Below are positions 36,662 through 44,768 of a DNA stretch of 64,000 nucleotides, in pieces. The stretch covers positions 645,039 to 709,038 of the forward strand of contig NZ_LMTI01000003.1 of the NCBI RefSeq assembly GCF_001510665.1. The letters run 5' to 3'. A program made the translations under genes and the position numbers. The notes under the pieces were generated by a model, which did no database searches, was not told the DNA's origin, and was given only the letters and a program-made list of their open reading frames with translations. This DNA comes from Bacillus sp. FJAT-27445 (lineage in GTDB: Bacteria; Bacillota; Bacilli; Bacillales; Cytobacillaceae). Within the stretch, counting starts at the first letter, position 1; every line of letters starts with the position of its first letter.

Positions 36662-37468
36662 ATGAGTACTGTGAATGGATCGGTAGGGCTTCATGGTTCT
36701 GATACAGATGGTGGAGCCGGGGAGCCGATGATTTCAATTAACGGTTTATATAAACAGTTCGGTGAGTTGGAGGTCCTGAAGGGGATTGACCTGGAAGTCG
36801 GGAAAGGAAAGGTGGTCGTTGTCATCGGCCCGTCCGGTTCGGGTAAAACAACGCTTCTCCGCTGCCTCAATGTTCTCGAAACACCCACGAAGGGAAGCAT
36901 TACGATTTCCGGACAGGCGCTTGATTTCTCGCGTGAGGTTCCGAAGAAAAACATCGCTTCATTCCGCCGCCTTACCGGGATGGTTTTCCAAAGCTACAAT
37001 CTCTTCCCTCACATGACGGCGCTTGAGAATGTAATGGAAGGACCGGTAACCGTTAAAGGTGAAAACAAGGAGAACGCGCTGCAAAAAGCGGCAATGCTTC
37101 TGCAGAAGGTTGGTCTTGGCGACAAGCTCGATTTTTATCCGCACCAGCTTTCCGGCGGGCAGCAGCAGCGTGTCGGCATCGCCCGCGCGCTTGCGATGGA
37201 ACCTGAAGTTATGCTGTTCGACGAGCCGACATCGGCTTTGGATCCGGAACTGGTCGGCGAAGTGTTGAAGGTTATGAAGGATTTGGCGAACGAAGGTATG
37301 ACGATGATTGTCGTGTCACACGAAATGCGCTTCGCCCGTGAAGCCGCCAGCGAAGTTATCTTTATGGACAAAGGTATCATAGTCGAACGCGACCATCCCG
37401 AAACGATATTTACGAACCCAAAACACGATCGAACTAGGCAATTCCTCAACTTAATCCGCCCGGAATAA
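36662..37468 (+). CDS. tcyC: cystine ABC transporter ATPase
   Basis: 268 residues. Walker [10 protein letters not shown] at 56-64, [17 protein letters not shown] signature, [19 protein letters not shown] with Walker B, and [11 protein letters not shown]. It resembles TcyC of B. subtilis but has about 22 extra N-terminal residues (Gly/Ser/Asp-rich). AAGGAGG before ATG 36662 supports the long form; an internal ATG at 36728 with GGGGAG before it is an alternative start that would match usual length. Last gene of the operon. Confidence 0.87.
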   Translation: MSTVNGSVGLHGSDTDGGAGEPMISINGLYKQFGELEVLKGIDLEVGKGKVVVVIGPSGSGKTTLLRCLNVLETPTKGSITISGQALDFSREVPKKNIASFRRLTGMVFQSYNLFPHMTALENVMEGPVTVKGENKENALQKAAMLLQKVGLGDKLDFYPHQLSGGQQQRVGIARALAMEPEVMLFDEPTSALDPELVGEVLKVMKDLANEGMTMIVVSHEMRFAREAASEVIFMDKGIIVERDHPETIFTNPKHDRTRQFLNLIRPE

Positions 37469-37486
37469 GGGATTGGGAGCCAAAAA

Positions 37487-37517
37487 ACAGTCCAACTCGT
37501 TTAGTTGGGCTGTTTTA
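37487..37517 (+). terminator. terminator of tcyABC
   Basis: AACAGTCCAACT pairs with AGTTGGGCTGTT (one G-U) around CGTTT, then TTA. Confidence 0.75.
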
Positions 37518-37544
37518 TAGTGTTTTTGGGATTCTGAATCGTTA

Positions 37545-37645
37545 ATTCCCCTCATAATTTGGAGTATTCTCCTCATTTTTGAAGTAATTCACCCCAGAAT
37601 TTGAAGTATTCTCCCCATTTTTTCTGTGATTCGCCCTTATCTAAA
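37545..37645 (+). repeat. 21-bp tandem array D
   Basis: ATTC begins at 37545, 37566, 37587, 37608 and 37629: five units exactly 21 bp apart. Typical units are ATTCTCCTCATTTTTGAAGT and ATTCACCCCAGAATTTGAAG. It fills the gap behind the tcyABC terminator. Confidence 0.8.
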
Positions 37646-37714
37646 TATTCAAAAAATTGTTGTTAGCAGGCATCTTCTGGGATTTGTTCTGTCGAAAGAA
37701 CTTGCTTATTATTT

Positions 37715-37894
37715 ATGGGATTATATGGGATGGAGTATGGTGAAGTTATCAAAGAAGCCAAATTGGTGAAGAAAAACGATAAGGTGTACTGGTTCGTTTT
37801 TGTCGAACAGCCCAAGGATTCCACTTTTAAAATCCGGGGATTATCCAGTACCGGAAAAATCATTGAAACAGTTGAAGAAGGGCTTGCTCCATAA
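37715..37894 (+). CDS. small hypothetical protein, possibly a gene remnant
   Basis: 59 residues from ATG 37715, or 54 from ATG 37730: GEVIKEAKLVKKNDKVYWFV, then FKIRGLSSTGKIIETVEE. The alternating charged and hydrophobic pattern looks like real protein, possibly a small beta-rich domain. No ribosome site precedes either ATG, and the frame is open back to a TAG at 37664, so it could be the C-terminal end of a lost gene. A good terminator right after the stop suggests the locus is or was transcribed. Family not recognised. Confidence 0.45.
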   Translation: MGLYGMEYGEVIKEAKLVKKNDKVYWFVFVEQPKDSTFKIRGLSSTGKIIETVEEGLAP

Positions 37895-37897
37895 ATT

Positions 37898-37929
37898 GAA
37901 AAAAGCTTAGAGAAATTCTAAGCTTTTTA
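37898..37929 (+). terminator. bidirectional terminator
   Basis: AAAAAGCTTAGA pairs with TCTAAGCTTTTT around GAAAT. It can serve the small plus-strand gene before it and the small minus-strand gene after it. Confidence 0.75.
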
Positions 37930-37936
37930 TAGTGCT

Positions 37937-38071
37937 TTATTTATGGTAGTCGCGCCTTTTCAGTTTGTCAGTTAAGTAACTCGGCTTTTTCGAAACGGCT
38001 ATTAATGAGGCGATGAAGGAGATGCCTAATACTGTTGGCACGACCCATGCCAGATGGTCGATTGGTTCCAT
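37937..38071 (-). CDS. 44-residue single-span membrane protein
   Basis: MEPIDHLAWVVPTVLGISFI starts the protein, giving one membrane helix (AWVVPTVLGISFIASLIAV) followed by a basic, Lys/Arg-rich tail (KKPSYLTDKLKRRDY). GAGGAG lies 10 bp before ATG 38071 and a terminator follows the stop. Topology with the basic tail in the cytoplasm is likely. It is divergent from yuaF-floT, sharing the intergenic region with the sigma-W promoter. Function unknown. Confidence 0.65.
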   Translation of the reverse strand: MEPIDHLAWVVPTVLGISFIASLIAVSKKPSYLTDKLKRRDYHK

Positions 38072-38193
38072 CGTAATGCTCTCCTCTCTAGTTGTATTTG
38101 ATTCCGTTATTTCTTTTTACCCTTTTTCGGGTTGGGCAAACGGGTAACGGGCAGTCCTTCTTTTAAAACATTTTTACAAATATTGCAATTAGT

Positions 38194-38221
38194 TGAAACT
38201 TTCCCTGTCAATCGCCGTATA
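38194..38221 (+). promoter_or_regulatory. sigma-W promoter of yuaF-floT
   Basis: TGAAAC at 38194-38199 and CGTATA at 38216-38221 with a 16-bp spacer match the sigma-W consensus (TGAAAC, CGTA) very well. It lies 48 bp before yuaF. In B. subtilis the same operon is sigma-W controlled, so induction by envelope stress is expected. Confidence 0.85.
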
Positions 38222-38268
38222 CCTTACTGTAAAATAAAAGGTGAGATAACAAACGGGGGTGATGGCAA

Positions 38269-38811
38269 ATGGAAACGATTAATGGCGTTCCAATTGAAAC
38301 GATTTACCTGTACAGTTTGATTATAGCCGGTGCGTTGACGTTCCTTTACGTGCTGTTTAGCGATCTTTTGTCAGGGCTCTTGGACAGCCTCGATTTTATG
38401 AATCCCGTCCTTTTATTTTCATTCATAACATTTTTGTCGGCCAGTGGGTTTGTTTTAGAAAAAGTGACAGGTCTTTCGTCGCTGGTAATTCTTTTGATTT
38501 CGGCGGGAATTTCCGTAATCCTGGTAACCTTGCTGAATGTGTTCGTCCTTGTACCACTGTCGCAGGCGGAGGCATCGCTTTCCTACACCGACTCCGATTT
38601 GCGGGGCCGGATTGGAAAAGTGATTACGTCTATTCCGGCGGACGGGTTTGGCGAGGTGATGATTGACAGTATCAGCGGGAGGATCGCAAAGCCGGCGGCA
38701 AGCTATGACGGTGCCGAAATCGGTTCCGGGAAGGATGTACTGGTTGTCGATACGGCCAATGGAGTGCTTCAAGTAGCAGTAAAAGAAAAACTAGAACAAG
38801 AGTGGATTTAG
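38269..38811 (+). CDS. yuaF: NfeD-like membrane protein YuaF
   Basis: 180 residues: about four membrane segments, then a C-terminal OB-fold NfeD domain from residue about 110 (LRGRIGKVITSIPADGFGEV, GAEIGSGKDVLVVD). In B. subtilis YuaF is encoded with flotillin and contributes to lipid-domain organisation. AACGGGGGTG precedes ATG 38269; floT starts 11 bp after the stop. Confidence 0.87.
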   Translation: METINGVPIETIYLYSLIIAGALTFLYVLFSDLLSGLLDSLDFMNPVLLFSFITFLSASGFVLEKVTGLSSLVILLISAGISVILVTLLNVFVLVPLSQAEASLSYTDSDLRGRIGKVITSIPADGFGEVMIDSISGRIAKPAASYDGAEIGSGKDVLVVDTANGVLQVAVKEKLEQEWI

Positions 38812-38822
38812 GAGGAGATTGA

Positions 38823-40349
38823 ATGTTTGATTTGATGTGGGTTCCAGTAGGGATAGCAGTATTTGTTGTGATAGCGCTTCTGGCTGTTTTTATTACAAAG
38901 TACAAGACTGCAGGTCCGGATGAAGGATTGATTATTACAGGCAGCATGCTGGGCAGTAAAAATGTCCACATTGACGAGTCCGGCAACAAAATTAAAATCA
39001 TCCGCGGCGGCGGGGCGTTTATTTTACCAGTATTCCAGCAGTCCCAGCCTCTGAGCCTTTTGTCGAGCAAGCTTGAGGTAACGACCCCTGAGGTGTATAC
39101 AGAACAGGGTGTGCCGGTAATGGCTGATGGCGTTGCAATCATCAAAATTGGCGGCTCGATTTCCGAAATCGCCACCGCGGCCGAGCAGTTTCTCGGCAAA
39201 GCGAAGGAAGACCGCGAAAATGAAGCGAAAGAGGTTCTTGAAGGACATCTGCGTTCCATCCTCGGCTCAATGACTGTTGAAGAAATTTACAAAAACCGCG
39301 ATAAATTTTCACAGGAAGTCCAGCGGGTCGCATCACAGGATCTTGCAAAGATGGGTCTAGTGATCGTTTCGTTCACTATAAAAGATGTCCGTGACAAAAA
39401 CGGCTATCTCGATTCACTTGGTAAGCCGCGGATTGCCCAGGTTAAGCGCGACGCCGATATTGCAACGGCTGAGGCGGAAATGGAAACACGCGTTAAGAGG
39501 GCTGAAGCAGCCAAGCAAGCAAAACAGGCTGAATTAGAGCGTGCTACCGAAATTGCAGAAGCAGAAAAGACCAACCAGTTAAAAGTATCGGAATTCCGCG
39601 CCGAGCAGGAAAGCGCCAAGGCACGTGCCGACCAGGCATACGACCTTGAAACAGCCCGCTCCAAGCAGCAGGTTACCGAGCAGGAAATGCAAATCAAGAT
39701 CATTGAGCGCCAAAAGCAAATCGAGCTTGAGGAAAAAGAAATCCAGCGCCGTGAGCGTCAGTACGACTCCGAGGTTAAAAAGAAGGCAGACGCAGACCGC
39801 TACTCGGTCGAGCAATCGGCAGCAGCTCAAAAAGCCAAGGAAATGGCCGAAGCAGAAGCCAACAAATACCGGATTGAAGCACTTGCCAAAGCGGAAGCGG
39901 AGCGCATCCGCCTCGACGGTCTTGCCAAAGCGGATGCAGTCAGGGCACAGGGTGAAACCGACGCTGAAATCATCCGCCTGAAAGGTCTTGCCGAAGCGGA
40001 AGCCAAGCAAAAGATCGCCGAAGCGTTCGAGCAGTTCGGCGAGGCAGCTGTTATGGACATGATCATGAAAATGCTTCCTGAATATGCGAAGCAAGTCGCA
40101 GCTCCGCTTGCCAATATCGACAAGATTTCCATCGTCGACACTGGCGGCGGCGGTGCCAACAGCGGCGCGAACCGTGTAACCAGCTATGCAACCAACTTGA
40201 TGGCCGGCCTTCAGGAAACCCTGAAAGCATCCAGCGGCATTGATTTGAAGGAACTGATTGAAAGCTATTCCGGCAAGGGGAACCTTCGCAAAAATGTAAT
40301 CGAGCACCCTGCCAAAGAAGAGAGCCAAAAGGAACCAGTTAAGATGTAA
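38823..40349 (+). CDS. floT: flotillin
   Basis: 508 residues. An N-terminal hydrophobic segment (VPVGIAVFVVIALLAVFI) inserts into the membrane, followed by the SPFH/band 7 domain (about 30-200, with AADGVAIIKIGG-like and VASQDLAKMGL) and a long coiled coil rich in Glu-Ala (AEAEMETRVKRAEAA, AKAEAERIRLDGLAKADA). It scaffolds functional membrane microdomains. AGGAGG precedes ATG 38823. Co-transcribed with yuaF from the sigma-W promoter. Confidence 0.94.
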   Translation: MFDLMWVPVGIAVFVVIALLAVFITKYKTAGPDEGLIITGSMLGSKNVHIDESGNKIKIIRGGGAFILPVFQQSQPLSLLSSKLEVTTPEVYTEQGVPVMADGVAIIKIGGSISEIATAAEQFLGKAKEDRENEAKEVLEGHLRSILGSMTVEEIYKNRDKFSQEVQRVASQDLAKMGLVIVSFTIKDVRDKNGYLDSLGKPRIAQVKRDADIATAEAEMETRVKRAEAAKQAKQAELERATEIAEAEKTNQLKVSEFRAEQESAKARADQAYDLETARSKQQVTEQEMQIKIIERQKQIELEEKEIQRRERQYDSEVKKKADADRYSVEQSAAAQKAKEMAEAEANKYRIEALAKAEAERIRLDGLAKADAVRAQGETDAEIIRLKGLAEAEAKQKIAEAFEQFGEAAVMDMIMKMLPEYAKQVAAPLANIDKISIVDTGGGGANSGANRVTSYATNLMAGLQETLKASSGIDLKELIESYSGKGNLRKNVIEHPAKEESQKEPVKM

Positions 40350-40368
40350 TTGCATACAATAAAGAATC

Positions 40369-40405
40369 GAAAAGCCATTCCTGTCCAGGAGTGGCTTTTC
40401 TTTTT
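40369..40405 (+). terminator. terminator of yuaF-floT
   Basis: AAAAGCCA pairs with TGGCTTTT with an inner TCCTG/CAGGA pair, followed by CTTTTT. Confidence 0.85.
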
Positions 40406-40463
40406 GCATTTTTGGGCGGTTTTTGTGATTAAATATTTGACTGCTGCTAGCAGTTTGCTAGCG

Positions 40464-40617
40464 TTATCCTGAAGTTTTGCTCGTTTATCCTGCGATTTTG
40501 CTCGTTTATCCTGCGGTTTTACTGGTTTATCCTGCGATTTTACTCGTTTATCCGGAAATTATGCTAGTTTATCCGTAAATCCCCTAGTTTATTCGGAAAA
40601 ATTAAATCCTTATCGGA
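40464..40617 (+). repeat. 21-bp tandem array E
   Basis: TTATCC (last unit TTATTC) begins at 40464, 40485, 40506, 40527, 40548, 40569 and 40590, seven units exactly 21 bp apart; an eighth, TTATCGG, starts at 40610. Units read like TTATCCTGCGATTTTGCTCG. The array lies between floT and the flavodoxin gene. Confidence 0.88.
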
Positions 40618-40746
40618 AACTCCAAAATTGACGCTGGTCAATTTTTTTTTACACAAAGGGGTGTAGTATTCAGAGTGAAGAAACCTTATTGGCAGTTTCG
40701 TAGGCTCAAATAGCACATTATTTACTAGACGGGGAGGAATGAAGGG

Positions 40747-41193
40747 ATGAAAGCGGCGATTGTGTATGCAAGTATGACCGGAACAACGGAGCTGATGGCA
40801 AATACGATTGCGGAGGAACTGGAGGAAAGTGGCATTGAGGTTGTACAAAAAGATGTACTTGAAGCGTGTGGTGGCGAGCTTCCGGGCTTTGATTTGATTC
40901 TAATAGGGAGCTACACATGGGGAGATGGCGACCTGCCGGATGAGATGGACGATTTTTACAGCGAGCTACTCGAAACGGATTTGGCTGGAAAGCCTGCAGT
41001 TGTATTTGGCGCAGGGGATTCTTCCTATGAACATTTTGCCAGGGCGGTCGATATTCTGGAAGAAACACTCAGAGGACAGGGCTGCCTAATTCTGCTTGAT
41101 GGCGTGAAGGCAGACGGTGAGCCGGACGATGAAATTATGGAAATATCGAGGACGTTTGCAAAGAAAGTCGTCCTTGCGAGTTGCTGGCAATAA
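40747..41193 (+). CDS. flavodoxin
   Basis: 148 residues, a short-chain flavodoxin carrying FMN for low-potential electron transfer. The phosphate loop is SMTGTTELMA, and the flavin-contacting loops are GSYTWGDGDLPDE and FGAGDSSYEHFA. It resembles YkuN/YkuP of B. subtilis. GGGAGGAATGAAGGG precedes ATG 40747. No Fur site is visible upstream. The partner is unknown; the AOR in this window needs a low-potential carrier, but nothing links them directly. Confidence 0.92.
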   Translation: MKAAIVYASMTGTTELMANTIAEELEESGIEVVQKDVLEACGGELPGFDLILIGSYTWGDGDLPDEMDDFYSELLETDLAGKPAVVFGAGDSSYEHFARAVDILEETLRGQGCLILLDGVKADGEPDDEIMEISRTFAKKVVLASCWQ

Positions 41194-41300
41194 ATAAAAT
41201 ACGCCAAATTATTGTTTTCAATTGAATTTTTATGGCCACTTGATGGATCGGAATCTTAAAAAAACGTAAGCTACCTAATTACTAATTGGAGGGAACATTC

Positions 41301-41522
41301 ATGGCAAAAGCAGTTTTTCAACTCGAAACACTAACCTGCCCGTCGTGCGTCAAACGGATTGATACAGCACTAAGCAAGAAGGAAGGCGTGACAGTGGTAA
41401 AAGTATTATTCAATTTAAGTAAAGTGAAAACTGAATTTAATGAGCAGCAAATCAGTGCTGACGGAATTGAAGCAACTCTTGAAAAGCTTGGCTATCCGGT
41501 TTTATCTAAGAAGGTTTCTTAA
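41301..41522 (+). CDS. small heavy-metal-associated (HMA) domain protein
   Basis: 73 residues forming one HMA domain, with metal-binding TCPSC (Cys13, Cys16). It would bind a soft metal and pass it to the P-type ATPase encoded 49 bp downstream, which itself lacks an N-terminal HMA domain. ATG 41301 follows GGAGGG. A CopZ-like role is possible but the metal is uncertain, because the ATPase has an unusual site. Confidence 0.85.
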   Translation: MAKAVFQLETLTCPSCVKRIDTALSKKEGVTVVKVLFNLSKVKTEFNEQQISADGIEATLEKLGYPVLSKKVS

Positions 41523-41571
41523 CAACCCTTGATGACCGTTACGCTAAAAGTAAAGAAAGGAGCGAGAAAAA

Positions 41572-43485
41572 ATGATTGCAAAATATAAAAATACCTTAAC
41601 GGCGGCCGCGTTCCTCTTCATAGTGGCGGGGTTTGCGTCCGGCTGGCTTGGTTTTCCATCGGTGAAGACGGCGGCGCTGCTGGTAGCGACGGTCCTGGCC
41701 GGTACGCCGATTTTTATAAAAGCTTATCAGTCAATAAGGATGCGTGTATTCAGTATTGATGTCCTGGTTACCATTGCGGTAACCGGGGCAGTGTATCTCC
41801 AAGAGTTCACGGAATCATCTGTAGTCACATTCCTGTTCCTGTTCGGCGACTTTTTGGAGGCGCGGACCTTGGAAAAAACGCGTTCATCCATTAGAAAGCT
41901 GATGGATATGGCACCACAGGAGGCAACTGTTGTTCGCGACGGCGATGAACTGACAGTGCCCGTTGAGGAAGTGGCTGTAGGTGACCGGGTCATAATCCGT
42001 CCGGGCGGGAAGATTCCGGTCGATGGAAGGATTGTGTCGGGGCAGGCGTATCTGAATGAAGCGGCTGTTACGGGTGAGGCAGTCCCAGTAAGGAAGTATC
42101 ATGGCGATAACGTGTATAGCGGAACGGTCATCGATAACGGTTTCATCGAGATTACCGCGGAAAAGGTTGGCGATGATACCACTTTTGCCAAAATCATTGA
42201 GCTTGTTGAGGAAGCACAAGAAACAAAAACAAAGACAGAGAAGTTCCTGAATACGTTTGCTGCTTTTTACACCCCGGGGGTTATGGTACTTGCGGTCCTT
42301 GTTTTTGCGATAACGAAGGACCTGAAGCTTGCAATTACCTTCCTCGTCATCGCCTGCCCGGGCGCGCTTGTCATTGGCGCCCCTGTCTCAAGCGTCGCCG
42401 GGATTGGAAATGGGGCGAAGCACGGCGTCCTCATTAAGGGTGGTGAAATTATGGATACGTTATCAAAGGTAGATGCAGTTGTTTTCGATAAAACCGGCAC
42501 GCTAACGAAAGGAAAGCCCGAAGTGACGGACATTAAGGCCTATGGGAAAATAGGAGCAGAGGAGCTTTTGCGGCTGGCAGGTGCAGCGGAAACAATTTCC
42601 GAACATCACCTGGGCCAAGCAATTGTCAGGGAAGCAGAGACTAAAGGGCTTGATAGCAGTGCCATTCCTAAAAATGCTAATGTCATAAAAGGCCACGGAA
42701 TCCTCGCTGAAATCGAAGGAAGGAAGCTGGTTATTGGAAATCGCTCCTTAATGGCCAAGATGGGAATTCCTATTTTAAAAGAGATTGGCGACTATGCGGC
42801 CTGCCGTGAGAAAGCCGGAAATACAGCCGTCTTTGCAGCGGTTGACGGCGAGCTTGCGGGCATTTTTTCGGTTGCTGACGAAATACGCGATGACGCAGCA
42901 GCAGCAATTTCGGAATTACGGAGAAACGGCATTAGGAAAATTATTATGCTGACAGGGGATAACCGGCACACTGCAGCAATTGTAGCGGAGAGGCTTGAAA
43001 TTGATGAATTTGCAGCGGAAATGCTCCCGGAACAGAAAGTCGCCTATGTAAAGAGTTTACAGGAGCAGGGTTACATTGTAGCGATGGCGGGTGATGGAAT
43101 CAACGATGCGCCTGCGATTGCGACAGCCGATATTGGCCTCGCGATGGGGGAGGGCGGAACCGACATTTCGATGGAAACAGCAGGGGTTGTGCTGATGGCT
43201 GACAAACTTGGGCAGCTGTCTCATGCTTACTCGCTAGCAAAAGCTACCATCCGAAACATGAGGCAAAATACCTTTTTTGCAATTGGAATCGCGGCTTTGC
43301 TGATGGCCGGCGTCCTTTTCGGCCATATTCATCTCGCCTCAGGCATGCTCATCCACGAAGCAAGCGTCATCTTTGTCATCTTAAACGCAATGAGATTAAT
43401 ACGGTTCCAGTCGGGTAAAAGCGGGAAAGAAAAGTCGCTGATCGCGGAAAGTACAGCAAGCAAAGTATCTGGCCAACTCAGTTAA
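41572..43485 (+). CDS. P1B-type heavy-metal ATPase with CPG motif
   Basis: 637 residues; a membrane pump with TGEA loop (VTGEAVPV), phosphorylated Asp306 in DKTGTLT and hinge GDGINDAP. The metal-site motif in the sixth segment is Cys262-Pro-Gly (ACPGALVIG) instead of CPC, CPH or SPC, and the nucleotide-domain HP pair reads His-His (SEHHLGQAI). No N-terminal metal domain is present. Substrate cannot be assigned safely. The HMA gene is before it and a Crp/Fnr regulator follows. Confidence 0.85.
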   Translation: MIAKYKNTLTAAAFLFIVAGFASGWLGFPSVKTAALLVATVLAGTPIFIKAYQSIRMRVFSIDVLVTIAVTGAVYLQEFTESSVVTFLFLFGDFLEARTLEKTRSSIRKLMDMAPQEATVVRDGDELTVPVEEVAVGDRVIIRPGGKIPVDGRIVSGQAYLNEAAVTGEAVPVRKYHGDNVYSGTVIDNGFIEITAEKVGDDTTFAKIIELVEEAQETKTKTEKFLNTFAAFYTPGVMVLAVLVFAITKDLKLAITFLVIACPGALVIGAPVSSVAGIGNGAKHGVLIKGGEIMDTLSKVDAVVFDKTGTLTKGKPEVTDIKAYGKIGAEELLRLAGAAETISEHHLGQAIVREAETKGLDSSAIPKNANVIKGHGILAEIEGRKLVIGNRSLMAKMGIPILKEIGDYAACREKAGNTAVFAAVDGELAGIFSVADEIRDDAAAAISELRRNGIRKIIMLTGDNRHTAAIVAERLEIDEFAAEMLPEQKVAYVKSLQEQGYIVAMAGDGINDAPAIATADIGLAMGEGGTDISMETAGVVLMADKLGQLSHAYSLAKATIRNMRQNTFFAIGIAALLMAGVLFGHIHLASGMLIHEASVIFVILNAMRLIRFQSGKSGKEKSLIAESTASKVSGQLS

Positions 43486-43572
43486 TGACAGTTACCCGAA
43501 TTAGTTCTTCACGATACAATAGAAGTATTAATTTCAATGAGTGCTGAAAGGCCGGAGAAAGGAGGAGATACA

Positions 43573-44280
43573 GTGGAAGCAAGAGAGCAAGGCGATTGCG
43601 GCCATCTGGCAATGGGGATTCACAGAGCGTGTGTATCACTCGTGCCAATTTTCAACCATTTGGAAGAGGAGCAAATGAAGGAAATTATGGAAGTGGCTCG
43701 CTCGATTTCGTTTAAAAAAGGGGAACTCATTTACCAGGCGGGAAGCAGTTCAACTTCTCTTTTCATCGTAAGCAAAGGGAAAATCCGGATTTTTAGGCTG
43801 TCGGAATCGGGACGGGAGCAGCTTGTCCGTATCCTTTACGCCGGTGACTTCAGTGGGGAGCTTGCCCTTTTCAGTGAATCGATCCACGAGTCGTTTGCTG
43901 AAGCAATGGAGGATACACAAGTCTGCTTGATCAGGCGCGAGGATCTTCAGGAGCTTTTGCTGAAATACCCATCCATTTCCCTTAAAATACTGGCTGAGTT
44001 TTCGAACCGCCTGGGGCAATCCGAAAAGCAGAGCGCCCGGTTCGCAACAGAGAAGGTGGAAACACGGATTGCACTCTTCCTTGCAGAGTGCCTGAAGGCT
44101 GAAAGCGGGCAGCAGGAAATTGTGCTGCCGATGAGTAAAAAAGACCTCGCCTCTTATCTCGGGACCACCCCTGAAACGATTTCCCGCAAGTTGGCTGAGT
44201 TAGAAGGCGCGGGAATTATTAAACAAAAGCCGCGCCGAAAAATTGAAATACTCGACTTGGACGGCCTTCTTCTCGTTTAA
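43573..44280 (+). CDS. Crp/Fnr family transcriptional regulator
   Basis: 235 residues. N-terminal CGHLAMGIHRACVSLVPIF carries two Cys and two His, then a cyclic-nucleotide-type beta barrel (GELIYQAGSSSTSLFIVSKG, GDFSGELALF) and a C-terminal winged helix (KKDLASYLGTTPETISRKLA). The Cys/His set could bind metal, heme or an Fe-S cluster; this is inference. GTG 43573 is chosen for GGAGGAG 5 bp upstream; an ATG 36 bp earlier overlaps that site. It probably controls the adjacent metal pump. Confidence 0.87.
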   Translation: MEAREQGDCGHLAMGIHRACVSLVPIFNHLEEEQMKEIMEVARSISFKKGELIYQAGSSSTSLFIVSKGKIRIFRLSESGREQLVRILYAGDFSGELALFSESIHESFAEAMEDTQVCLIRREDLQELLLKYPSISLKILAEFSNRLGQSEKQSARFATEKVETRIALFLAECLKAESGQQEIVLPMSKKDLASYLGTTPETISRKLAELEGAGIIKQKPRRKIEILDLDGLLLV

Positions 44281-44314
44281 AAGATTAAGGTGAAATAGCT
44301 TATTAAAATAGAGT

Positions 44315-44367
44315 GCCTGGCACCAAAGTCGGAAAAAATATCCGACGAGTGTGCCAGGCCAATTTTT
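44315..44367 (+). terminator. terminator after the Crp/Fnr gene
   Basis: GCCTGGCAC pairs with GTGCCAGGC, and GTCGGA pairs with TCCGAC inside, then TTTTT. Confidence 0.75.
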
Positions 44368-44382
44368 ATGGCAAAAAAAATT

Positions 44383-44405
44383 GGGTGCCCGCGTCGCAGG
44401 CACCC
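44383..44405. terminator. second hairpin in the same gap
   Basis: GGGTGCC pairs with GGCACCC around CGCGTCGCA. On the minus strand it is followed by an A/T-rich run (the complement of AAAAAAAATT), so it may terminate transcription from the right. Confidence 0.5.
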
Positions 44406-44768
44406 GTATTATTAAAGGGAGGTTAATTAAGGGTAAAGCTAGATAGTTCAAACTTAAACTTGGTAAAACAGTTGTTCATTCAGTCATGCGTATTCGAGAA
44501 ATCTGATTTGCCCTGCCGGTTCCCGTTTCCTGCTGTCATGGCCCCACCATGTGGCATTCCGCTGGTTCCTTCCGGCATTTCAGGATGGTTTTCCTGAAGT
44601 TACTGGTTCGTCCGAGGCTTTTCACCTCTCTTAACCACACCCCTATCATAAAAAAAGAGAATGTAGATGGTATGAAGAAGTTATGTGGTTTTTGTGAAGA
44701 TGAAAATTGTTCAAATTTGACAGGCGAATTAGATGGTATGATGGAAGTGGCGGAAGGAGTGCATATTT
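44406..44768. other. 363-bp gap without a supported gene
   Basis: No coding frame with a ribosome site is seen before the response regulator. A 39-residue Cys-bearing frame from ATG 44672 (MKKLCGFCEDENC) overlaps the next gene and lacks a ribosome site. A TTGACA and a TATGAT occur at about 44716-44741 with only 14 bp between them. Confidence 0.4.

Noticed and set aside
40464-40617. Array E as a row of DnaA boxes (TTATCC)
   Set aside because: Only six of nine positions match TTATCCACA in each unit, consistently lacking the ACA end.
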